From assembly GCA_007130445.1 (NCBI GenBank), contig SLSM01000184.1:1-13395 (forward strand): DNA of 13,395 nt, written 5' to 3'. The position numbers were made by a program, and so were the translations under genes. Positions 1 to 5,394 of this stretch are shown one piece after another (the first letter of the stretch is position 1; each line of letters starts with the position of its first letter). Source of the stretch: Trueperaceae bacterium (lineage in GTDB: Bacteria > Deinococcota > Deinococci > Deinococcales > Trueperaceae). The notes beneath the pieces are model-generated. The model was not told the origin of the DNA. It saw only the letters and a program-made list of their open reading frames with translations, and did no database searches.

Positions 1-49
1 GCGCGGTCGGCGCCGAGGTGGCGGTGTCGGCAGTGGCGTTCGAGGGCAT
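1..49 (-). CDS. Start of an unidentified gene, cut by the left edge
   Basis: An ATG at 49-47 on the minus strand opens a frame that stays open to the window edge (16 codons, beginning M-P-S-N-A-T-A-D-T-A and rich in Ala, Thr and Pro). An AAGGAG ribosome binding site (60-55) sits 5 nt upstream, a good bacterial spacing, and a TATCCT box lies further upstream. It follows mgtE on the same strand after about 110 nt. The visible residues are too few and too low in complexity to name a product; they could be a disordered N-terminal tail. Existence of a translated start here is fairly well supported by the ribosome binding site, identity is unknown. Confidence 0.5.
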   Translation of the reverse strand, partial: MPSNATADTATSAPTA

Positions 50-105
50 CGACGCTCCTTCAGGGCGGCGCTCGGGCCGGCCGAGGGGCGGGCGGCCTCT
101 CGTCC

Positions 106-111
106 AGGATA
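106..111 (-). promoter_or_regulatory. Possible -10 box for the left-edge gene
   Basis: TATCCT on the minus strand (111-106) matches the TAnnnT consensus and would start a transcript near 99, giving a leader of about 50 nt that includes the AAGGAG site. No convincing -35 hexamer is seen 16-18 nt upstream, so this is tentative. Confidence 0.3.
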
Positions 112-134
112 GTCGCAGGCGACCCCTGACCACA

Positions 135-155
135 GCGGCACAACGTCCCTGCCGC
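135..155 (-). terminator. Stem-loop after mgtE, possible terminator
   Basis: A perfect 6-bp inverted repeat, GCGGCA at 135-140 and TGCCGC at 150-155 with a 9-nt loop, begins 7 nt beyond the mgtE stop. There is no run of T after it on the minus strand, so it is only a candidate terminator; it could also be an incidental GC-rich hairpin. Confidence 0.35.
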
Positions 156-161
156 AGGTCC

Positions 162-1553
162 CTACAGCAGCGTGCCGCTCAGGAACACCATCGCGATGCT
201 GAAGAAGATGATGATGCCGGTCACGTCGACGAGCGTCGCGATGAAGGGTGCCGACGAGGTCGCCGGGTCGGCGCCGAGGCGCTTGAGCAGGATCGGCAAC
301 AGCGAGCCGGAGAGCGAACCCCAGACCACGACGCCGAACAGCGAGACACCCACCGTGAGCGCCACGAGCGGCCAGTGCGGCCCGTAGGCGTCGAACGCGA
401 CCGCCCACACCACGATGCGCGCCGTGCCGAGCGTTCCCAGGATCACACCGAGCATGACGCCGGAGACGATCTCGCGCCGCATCACGCGCCACCAGTCGTT
501 GAGCCGCACCTCACCCAGCGCGATGGCGCGGGTGATCAGCGTGGCGGCCTGCGAGCCGCTGTTGCCGCCGGAGGCGATGATCAGCGGCAGGAAGATCGCG
601 AGGACCACGGCCTGGGCGAGCTGGTCCTCGTAGAACGTCATCGCCTCGGCCGTCAGCATGCCGCCGAACAGCAAGATGACCAGCCACACCACGCGCTTGC
701 GCACCATCGTCGTGATCGGCACCTGGAGGTAGGGCTCCTCGAGGGCCTGCATGCCACCGAGCATCTGGATGTCCTCGGTGGCCTCGCGTTCGACGATGTC
801 GAGGACGTCGTCGACGGTGACGATGCCGACGAGGATGCCGGCGCCGTCGACCACCGGCAGCGCGGTGCGGTCGAACTTGCGGAACACCGACACGGCGGAC
901 GACTCGTCGTCGAGCACGTTCAGCGCCACGAACTCACGGTCCATCAGGGCGTCGATGCGCGTCGACGGGTCCACCGTGAGGAGCTGGCGGATGCGCAGGT
1001 CGTCCACCAGCACGCCGGCGGGGTCGGTGACGTACACGACGTTGAGCGTCTCGGAGTCGTGGCCGAACACGCGGATGTGCTGGAGCACCTCGCCGACCGT
1101 CCAGGTCGGCTTGACCCTGACGTAGTCGGGCGTCATCAAGCGGCCGACCGAGTCCTCGGGGTAGCCGAGCAGCTGCATCGCGACGCGTCGCTCGCCCACG
1201 GAGAGCAGGTTCAGCAGCCGGCGCGTGACCTTGCCCGGCAGCTCCTCGAGCAGTGCGGTGCGGTCGTCGGCCGACATCTCCTCGAGCAGCGCCGCTGCGT
1301 CGACGTCCGACAGCGTGCGCAGCAGGTGCTCCTGGGCGTCGAACGAGAGGTACTCGAAGGCCTGCCAGGCCGTCTCCTTCGGCAGCAGGCGGAAGGCGAT
1401 CGCCTCCTGCTTCTCCGGCAGGCGGTCGATCGCCTCGGCGATGTCGGGGGGGCTGCGCTCAGCCAGCAGCTCCTTGACCGCGTCGAAGCGGCGCGCCTCG
1501 ACGAGGGCTTCGAGCGTCTCGTTCAGGCTTCCCGTGACCTGATCCATGGTCAT
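162..1553 (-). CDS. mgtE: Magnesium transporter/channel MgtE
   Basis: Inner-membrane Mg2+ channel of the MgtE family, gated by cytoplasmic Mg2+. Read from the ATG at 1553 it has 463 residues, close to the Thermus protein. Order: helical MgtE N domain (about 1-133), tandem CBS domains (about 138-260, starting with L-M-T-P-D-Y-V), a linking helix, then a five-helix membrane domain (about 288-460). Family signatures are visible: IIASGGNSGSQAATLITRA (325-343) and FIATLVDVTGIIIFF (437-451), whose Asp443 corresponds to the conserved pore Asp of the Thermus channel. No ribosome binding site decides the start. The next Met (1547) is equally possible. The frame also extends to a GTG at 1631, but that adds 26 Arg/Ala/Pro-rich residues unlike the family. 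It lies 163 nt after yfbR and seems to have its own promoter. Confidence 0.95.
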   Translation of the reverse strand: MTMDQVTGSLNETLEALVEARRFDAVKELLAERSPPDIAEAIDRLPEKQEAIAFRLLPKETAWQAFEYLSFDAQEHLLRTLSDVDAAALLEEMSADDRTALLEELPGKVTRRLLNLLSVGERRVAMQLLGYPEDSVGRLMTPDYVRVKPTWTVGEVLQHIRVFGHDSETLNVVYVTDPAGVLVDDLRIRQLLTVDPSTRIDALMDREFVALNVLDDESSAVSVFRKFDRTALPVVDGAGILVGIVTVDDVLDIVEREATEDIQMLGGMQALEEPYLQVPITTMVRKRVVWLVILLFGGMLTAEAMTFYEDQLAQAVVLAIFLPLIIASGGNSGSQAATLITRAIALGEVRLNDWWRVMRREIVSGVMLGVILGTLGTARIVVWAVAFDAYGPHWPLVALTVGVSLFGVVVWGSLSGSLLPILLKRLGADPATSSAPFIATLVDVTGIIIFFSIAMVFLSGTLL

Positions 1554-1642
1554 CGTCTGGGCTCGGCATCCGGCACGCTCCTCGTCGACGCGCCGCCGGG
1601 GCCGTGGGCCCGCCGACGCGGTTGGTTGCACGACTGCGCCAC

Positions 1643-1659
1643 CGGGGCCGACGGCCCCG
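1643..1659 (-). repeat. Strong GC hairpin in the mgtE leader / after yfbR
   Basis: Perfect 7-bp inverted repeat CGGGGCC-GAC-GGCCCCG. On the minus strand it lies 58 nt past the yfbR stop and about 90 nt before the mgtE ATG. It could end yfbR transcription or be a structured part of the mgtE 5' leader. No T tract follows, and I see no recognisable M-box magnesium riboswitch. Confidence 0.4.
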
Positions 1660-1677
1660 CGCGCGTGTCAGACGACG

Positions 1678-1686
1678 AGTGTACCA
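1678..1686 (-). promoter_or_regulatory. Extended -10 promoter upstream of mgtE
   Basis: On the minus strand TGG (1686-1684) directly precedes TACACT (1683-1678), giving an extended -10 element TGn-TAnnnT. A transcript would start near 1671 and leave a leader of about 118 nt before the mgtE ATG, containing the 1643-1659 hairpin. No -35 hexamer is evident, which extended -10 promoters can tolerate. Confidence 0.4.
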
Positions 1687-1716
1687 GGCGGGCGCCGACC
1701 CCTCGGCCGCGACCGG

Positions 1717-2295
1717 TCAGTTGAGCTCGTCGAGGGTGAGACGGAAGCTCGGCACGAAGGTGTCGATGAAGGCCGCGACCACGGGCTCGTCGAGCGCCTC
1801 GAGCGAGGCGCGGATGGTGGCCTCGGCGCGCTCGAACTCGCGGTTGCCCGCCTTGGCCTCCTCGAGGCACTTGAGGTAGGCGCAGATCTTGTCGGCCAGC
1901 TTGACGAGACGCCAGTGCGCGGCGTCGTCGTCACGCTCGAACAGCAGCGGCTCGTAGGCGGCGCGCAGGTCGTCGGGGAGCATGTCGGACAAGCGCTGCT
2001 TGGCCACCGATTCGAGGCTGTCGATCGCCTCCTTGACCCGCGGGTTGAAGTACTTGATCGGCGTCGGCAGGTCGCCGGTGATGACCTCCTCGGCGTCGTG
2101 GAAGACGGCGAGGAGGGCGGTCCGCTCAGGGTCGACGCCGCCGCCGAAGCGGGTGTTGCTCATGACCGCGAGCGCGTGCGCGACCATCGCCACCTGGAGG
2201 CTGTGCTCCTGGATGTTCTCGGTGCGGGTGTTGCGCATCAGCCCCCAGCGTTGGATGAACTTCATGCGGGCCAAGTAGGCGAAGAAGTGACTCAC
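1717..2295 (-). CDS. yfbR: HD-domain 5'-deoxynucleotidase, YfbR type
   Basis: Cytosolic metal-dependent phosphohydrolase that dephosphorylates deoxyribonucleoside 5'-monophosphates, as known for E. coli YfbR. From the GTG at 2295 it has 192 residues (E. coli about 199) and opens M-S-H-F-F-A-Y-L-A-R, matching the E. coli N terminus. The HD metal set is visible: His31 (ENIQEHS), His66-Asp67 (AVFHDAEE) and Asp135 (KLADK), plus Glu70 and Asp75 (TGDLPTP). Arg16-Trp17 correspond to the substrate-binding Arg-Trp of YfbR. The C terminus TFVPSFRLTLDEL also matches. A TTG at 2313 is in frame but adds six unlike residues and would run through the putative -10 box. It starts 31 nt after rodA on the same strand. 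The family call is confident; substrate is inferred from the family. Confidence 0.93.
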   Translation of the reverse strand: MSHFFAYLARMKFIQRWGLMRNTRTENIQEHSLQVAMVAHALAVMSNTRFGGGVDPERTALLAVFHDAEEVITGDLPTPIKYFNPRVKEAIDSLESVAKQRLSDMLPDDLRAAYEPLLFERDDDAAHWRLVKLADKICAYLKCLEEAKAGNREFERAEATIRASLEALDEPVVAAFIDTFVPSFRLTLDELN

Positions 2296-2301
2296 GCGCG
2301 C

Positions 2302-2307
2302 ACCATA
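2302..2307 (-). promoter_or_regulatory. Leaderless-type -10 box for yfbR
   Basis: TATGGT (2307-2302) ends exactly 6 nt before the yfbR GTG, so transcription would begin at or next to the start codon. No Shine-Dalgarno sequence is present. A weak -35 (CTGAAC, 2330-2325, 17-nt spacer) matches three of six consensus bases and overlaps the rodA stop region. Confidence 0.45.
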
Positions 2308-2326
2308 CGTCAAGCGCGTCCGCGGT

Positions 2327-3388
2327 TCAGGCGAAGCCGCGGAAGCGGTCGCGGTGCACCATCATCGCCAGGCCGAGCACGCCCAGGGTGATCACCAGGT
2401 TCGTGCCGCCGTACGACACGATGGGCAGCGTCAGGCCCGTCACGGGCGCCATGCCGAGCGACACGCCGACGTTCACGAGCGTTTGGAACCCGAGGTAGGC
2501 CAGCACACCGGTGATCACGAGCTGGTCTCGCGGTCTGGGACACTCCATGGCCATCACCGCCAACCGCCAGAACATGAGCGCGAACAGGGCGAGCACGAAC
2601 ACCGACCCGACGAACCCGAGCTCTTCCGAGAGCACCGGGAAGATGAAGTCGGTGTGCTTGAAGGGGATGAAGTCGAGCTGCGTCTGCGTGCCTTGGCGCC
2701 ACCCCTTGCCCGTCAGCCCACCCGAACCGATGGCGATGCGCGCCTGGGTCACCTGGTACCCGGCCCCCTGTGGGTCGGCGTCGGGGTTCAGGAACGCCGT
2801 GATGCGCGCCTGCTGGTGCGGCGCGAGGCGCGGCACCACGATGGGGACGGCGACGACGACGATCGCGACGGCGGCGATCAGCACGCGTGTCGGGACGCCC
2901 CGCACGAACAGCATGCCGGCGCCGATGGCCGCGATCACCAGCGCACTGCCGAGATCAGGGCCGATCAGCACCAGACCGAAGGGGACCGCGACGAGGGCAC
3001 CGACGACCAGGTAGCCGACGACACCGCGCGACGTGCTGTGCGTGAGGTAGCGCCCGAGCAGCAATATGAGCGCGACCTTGGCGAGTTCGGAGGGCTGGAT
3101 GCGAGCCGGGCCGAACTCGAGCCAGCGCTTGGCGCCGTTGACCTCTTCGCCGAACACCAGCACGGCGACGAGCAACACGAGCGTGAGCACGTACAGCGGC
3201 ACGGTGAGCTTGTCGACACGCTCACCGCCGATCACGAAGATCGCGACGCAGCCGATCACGCCCGCCACGAACCACGCCGCCTGGCGGGTGACGTAACTCG
3301 GGTCGGGCGCCGCACTCGCGAGCGTCACGATGCCGACGAGCGCGATCAACGCCACGATCACCGGGAGGTAGGGTTCGAGCCGACTCAC
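2327..3388 (-). CDS. rodA: Rod-shape SEDS peptidoglycan polymerase RodA
   Basis: Inner-membrane SEDS-family glycosyltransferase that polymerises lipid II for lateral wall growth, working with a class B penicillin-binding protein (not in this window). The protein has 353 residues, within the family's usual 350-400, and about ten hydrophobic helices. Signatures: QPSELAK (98-104), PDLGSAL (144-150), KHTDFIFPVLSEELGF (244-259) holding the catalytic-loop Asp247, and PVTGLTLPIVSYGG (315-328). The HTDFIF context fits RodA better than FtsW. The GTG at 3388 is the only reasonable start and is preceded 6 nt upstream by TAGCGT; a GGAG lies only 2 nt from the GTG, too close to be a normal ribosome binding site. 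The genes downstream, yfbR and mgtE, are unrelated in function. Confidence 0.96.
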   Translation of the reverse strand: MSRLEPYLPVIVALIALVGIVTLASAAPDPSYVTRQAAWFVAGVIGCVAIFVIGGERVDKLTVPLYVLTLVLLVAVLVFGEEVNGAKRWLEFGPARIQPSELAKVALILLLGRYLTHSTSRGVVGYLVVGALVAVPFGLVLIGPDLGSALVIAAIGAGMLFVRGVPTRVLIAAVAIVVVAVPIVVPRLAPHQQARITAFLNPDADPQGAGYQVTQARIAIGSGGLTGKGWRQGTQTQLDFIPFKHTDFIFPVLSEELGFVGSVFVLALFALMFWRLAVMAMECPRPRDQLVITGVLAYLGFQTLVNVGVSLGMAPVTGLTLPIVSYGGTNLVITLGVLGLAMMVHRDRFRGFA

Positions 3389-3394
3389 GACTCC

Positions 3395-3400
3395 ACGCTA
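3395..3400 (-). promoter_or_regulatory. Leaderless-type -10 box for rodA
   Basis: TAGCGT (3400-3395) ends 6 nt before the rodA GTG. The spacing places the transcription start at the start codon, as in Deinococcus leaderless genes. No -35 match is seen. Confidence 0.45.
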
Positions 3401-3498
3401 CCCGAGAGACGGCCGCCGACGTGCGCGGAAGCGACGTGGCGCGCTCCACCAGGCCTCGGCGCCGCGACCCAGGTGCGTGGGGGCCGTGAAACATGCCA

Positions 3499-3527
3499 TT
3501 GACGTGTGCGGGAGGGCCACGTACGCT
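3499..3527 (+). promoter_or_regulatory. Promoter of the small lipoprotein gene
   Basis: TTGACG (3499-3504), a 17-nt spacer and TACGCT (3522-3527): a near-consensus housekeeping sigma promoter. Transcription would start near 3534, just before the AGGAGG site of the gene. This is the clearest promoter in the window and rules out the longer reading frame beginning at 3477. Confidence 0.7.
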
Positions 3528-3537
3528 TGCGTCCAAG

Positions 3538-3543
3538 AGGAGG
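3538..3543 (+). promoter_or_regulatory. Consensus ribosome binding site AGGAGG
   Basis: AGGAGG ends 5 nt before the GTG at 3549. It fixes the start of the lipoprotein and contrasts with the neighbouring rodA, yfbR and hisS starts, which lack a Shine-Dalgarno sequence. Confidence 0.8.
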
Positions 3544-3548
3544 CTCCT

Positions 3549-3908
3549 GTGAAGCGTGGTGCCCATATTCTGATCCTCGGTTCCTTGGCGTTGTTCCCAT
3601 TGATGTTGATGGCGTGCGCACCAACAGCAGCGATCGCGACGGAGTTGCCGATAACGCTCATCTCAACGCAGACCGCCAACCCTGAGGCCGTCGTGCTGCA
3701 GGGGCGATATTTCGGTGGTGGCCATGGCGACAGTTACATCATGATCGCACGCGACGTCACCGGTAGCGATGCGATTCGTGTCGATGCCACCGAGTGGACT
3801 CCTACCAGGATCGTGTTTTCGGCTCCACCTGGAAGTGGCGGTTCGTTCGTCTGGGTCGTTGCTGACGGCCGACAGAGTAACCCTTTGGGCTTGACCAACT
3901 TGCCATAA
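3549..3908 (+). CDS. Small secreted lipoprotein with an IPT/TIG-like domain
   Basis: A 119-residue protein. The N terminus has Lys-Arg, a hydrophobic stretch (about 7-21) and the lipobox L-M-A-C with Cys23, so it should be lipid-anchored to the cell envelope after signal peptidase II cleavage. The remaining 95 residues look like one beta-sandwich: AVVLQGRYFGGGHGDSYIMI, then TEWTPTRIVFSAPPGSGG and WVVADGRQSNPLGL. This pattern resembles IPT/TIG domains, whose strands run V-x-I-x-G-x-x-F-G ... W-x-x-x-x-I ... P ... V-x-V-x-x-G-x-x-S-N. No catalytic motif is seen. Its GC is about 55-63% on the lines I counted against about 70% next door, and it uses ATA and other codons rare in its neighbours. 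It stands alone, divergent from rodA. The start is set by AGGAGG and the promoter. Role unknown; an adhesion or surface-binding function is only a guess. Confidence 0.8.
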   Translation: MKRGAHILILGSLALFPLMLMACAPTAAIATELPITLISTQTANPEAVVLQGRYFGGGHGDSYIMIARDVTGSDAIRVDATEWTPTRIVFSAPPGSGGSFVWVVADGRQSNPLGLTNLP

Positions 3909-3928
3909 GGATTGCGCACTCCTGGATG

Positions 3929-3952
3929 GGCCCGCAGACGTTGAGGTGGGCC
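3929..3952 (+). terminator. Stem-loop downstream of the lipoprotein gene
   Basis: GGCCC (3929-3933) pairs with GGGCC (3948-3952); one G-U and one C-G pair extend the stem to 7 bp around a 10-nt loop. It lies 20 nt past the stop and is followed by TTGTCC, a poor T tract. Candidate terminator only. Confidence 0.3.
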
Positions 3953-3972
3953 TTGTCCAATCGGCTACATCG

Positions 3973-4015
3973 GACGCGGCAGGCGACTCGACCGCCTATG
4001 GCGGCCGTCTGCGTC
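3973..4015. repeat. Nested stem-loop upstream of hisS
   Basis: An inner perfect hairpin CCGCC-TAT-GGCGG (3992-4004) is enclosed by an outer stem GACGC/GCGTC (3973-3977 with 4011-4015) extended by one G-U and one G-C pair. It lies upstream of the putative hisS -10 box, so it would not be in a leaderless hisS mRNA. It could be a second terminator for the lipoprotein gene or a site on the DNA. No T-box motif is seen. Confidence 0.35.
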
Positions 4016-4060
4016 GTTGAGCGTGACCAACGCCCCGTGAACCGGCACCGATGCAGCGTG

Positions 4061-4066
4061 TAGACT
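4061..4066 (+). promoter_or_regulatory. Leaderless-type -10 box for hisS
   Basis: TAGACT ends 6 nt before the hisS ATG, and no Shine-Dalgarno sequence is present. A weak -35 (TGAACC at 4038-4043 with a 17-nt spacer, or GTGAAC one base earlier) resembles the one upstream of yfbR. Confidence 0.5.
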
Positions 4067-4072
4067 CGCCCG

Positions 4073-5374
4073 ATGCGACCGAGCGCCGTCAAAGGCACCT
4101 ACGACGTCCTCCCCGACGACCAACCCCGCTGGCACGCACTCCTCGCCACCACGCGCCGCATCCTGGGGCGCGCAGGGGTCGACGAGATCTCGACGCCGGT
4201 GTTCGAGCACAGCGACGTGTTCGAGAAGTCGGTCGGCGAGTCCGCCGATCTGGTCGTGCAGAAGGAGATGTACCGCTTCGAGGACCGTGGCGGTCGCTGG
4301 CTCACCCTGCGCCCCGAGTTCACCGCCGGCGTCCTGCGCGCCTTCATCGAGCACGGCATGTACACGTGGCCGGCGCCGGTGAAACTCTGGAGCGCCGGCC
4401 CCGCCTTCCGGGCGGAGAACGTGCAGCGGGGTCGCTTCCGGCAGTTCCATCAGGTCAACTGCGAGCTCGTCGGCGGCGCCAGCGCGCTCCTCGACGCCGA
4501 GGCCATCGCGCTGCTCGTCGACGTGCTGGCCGGTCTCGGGCTGCGCGGCGTGCACGTCAAGGTGGGGTCGGTGGGCGATCCCGAGGATCGGCAGCGCTAC
4601 AACGCCTACCTGCGCGAGGCGCTCGAACCACAGGCCGAGGCGCTCTCCGAGGTGAGCCGTGAGCGTCTGCGACTCAACCCGCTGCGGGTGCTCGACAGCA
4701 AGGACGCCGGCGACCAGGCGTTGCTGGCGCCGCTGCAACGGCCGCTGGAGCGGCTCGGCGCCGAGGCGCGGGCGCACTTCGACGCGGTGACCGACGTGCT
4801 CGAGACGTGGGGCGTCCCCTTCGAGATCGACGCGAGCATCGTCCGCGGGCTCGACTACTACCGCAGAACGGCGTTCGAGGTGCATCACGCTGGTATCGGC
4901 GCGCAGTCCGCACTCGGCGGCGGCGGTCGCTACGACGGCCTGATCGCACAGCTCGGCGGCCCCGACGTGCCCGGCATCGGCTGGGCGTTCGGCATCGAAC
5001 GCGTCTTCGACGCCCTCGCCGGAGAAGGCGTCGCGGCCGCCACGCGCGAGCGACCGCTGGCGTACCTCGTCGCCCTCGACGAGACCGCGGTGGCCGAACT
5101 GGCGCAGCTGGCGCGCGCGCTGCGCTCCGAGCACCGCATCGAGCACGGCTACGTCGCCCGCAACCCCGGCAAGGGCCTGCGCGACGCCGACCGCAGCGGT
5201 GCACGCGTCGCCGTGATGCGCGGCTCGCGCGAGCGCGCGGACGGCACGTTCCAGGTCAAGGACCTCCGCAGCGGCGAGCAGCGCTCGATCGAAGAGGACG
5301 CCCTCGCCGAGCACCTGCGAGGCAGCGTGACCAGCACCACCCCCACCGACACCGACGCCGCCCTCGCAGGCTGA
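4073..5374 (+). CDS. hisS: Histidyl-tRNA synthetase
   Basis: Cytosolic class IIa enzyme that charges tRNA-His with histidine using ATP. The 433 residues fit the family. Visible elements: N-terminal KGTYDVLP (7-14), motif 2 FRAENVQRGRFRQFHQ (112-127), the histidine-binding signature VRGLDYYRRTAFEV (257-270) with the conserved Arg258, GGGGRYDGLIAQLGG (282-296), motif 3 PGIGWAFGIERV (300-311) and the anticodon-binding domain (about 328-415). Motif 2 reads A-E-N-V where many homologues have x-E-R-P, a mild variation. The last 15 residues are Thr/Ala/Asp-rich and probably disordered. It is the first gene of a four-gene plus-strand run; aspS follows after 20 nt. ATG at 4073 is the natural start with the -10 box just upstream. 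Confidence 0.97.
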   Translation: MRPSAVKGTYDVLPDDQPRWHALLATTRRILGRAGVDEISTPVFEHSDVFEKSVGESADLVVQKEMYRFEDRGGRWLTLRPEFTAGVLRAFIEHGMYTWPAPVKLWSAGPAFRAENVQRGRFRQFHQVNCELVGGASALLDAEAIALLVDVLAGLGLRGVHVKVGSVGDPEDRQRYNAYLREALEPQAEALSEVSRERLRLNPLRVLDSKDAGDQALLAPLQRPLERLGAEARAHFDAVTDVLETWGVPFEIDASIVRGLDYYRRTAFEVHHAGIGAQSALGGGGRYDGLIAQLGGPDVPGIGWAFGIERVFDALAGEGVAAATRERPLAYLVALDETAVAELAQLARALRSEHRIEHGYVARNPGKGLRDADRSGARVAVMRGSRERADGTFQVKDLRSGEQRSIEEDALAEHLRGSVTSTTPTDTDAALAG

Positions 5375-5394
5375 GCGTCGCCGACAGGAGCCCT

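Noticed and set aside
18..1724. 568-codon plus-strand reading frame opposite mgtE
   Set aside because: It is Arg/His/Asp-rich with no recognisable domain and lies antisense to a clear MgtE. Long antisense frames are expected in 70% GC DNA.
3477..3548. Longer start for the lipoprotein
   Set aside because: The added 24 codons cover the promoter and ribosome binding site, and would bury the signal peptide.
3909..4072. T-box or other riboswitch controlling hisS
   Set aside because: No T-box consensus sequence is seen and the -10 box sits directly before the ATG, leaving no leader.
3965..5314. 449-codon minus-strand reading frame opposite hisS
   Set aside because: Composition typical of an antisense shadow, no family features, and the plus strand encodes complete HisRS.
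4807..5394. Upstream extension of the aspS frame by 196 codons inside hisS
   Set aside because: Arg-rich out-of-frame translation of hisS. The AGGAG site and family alignment place the aspS start at 5395.
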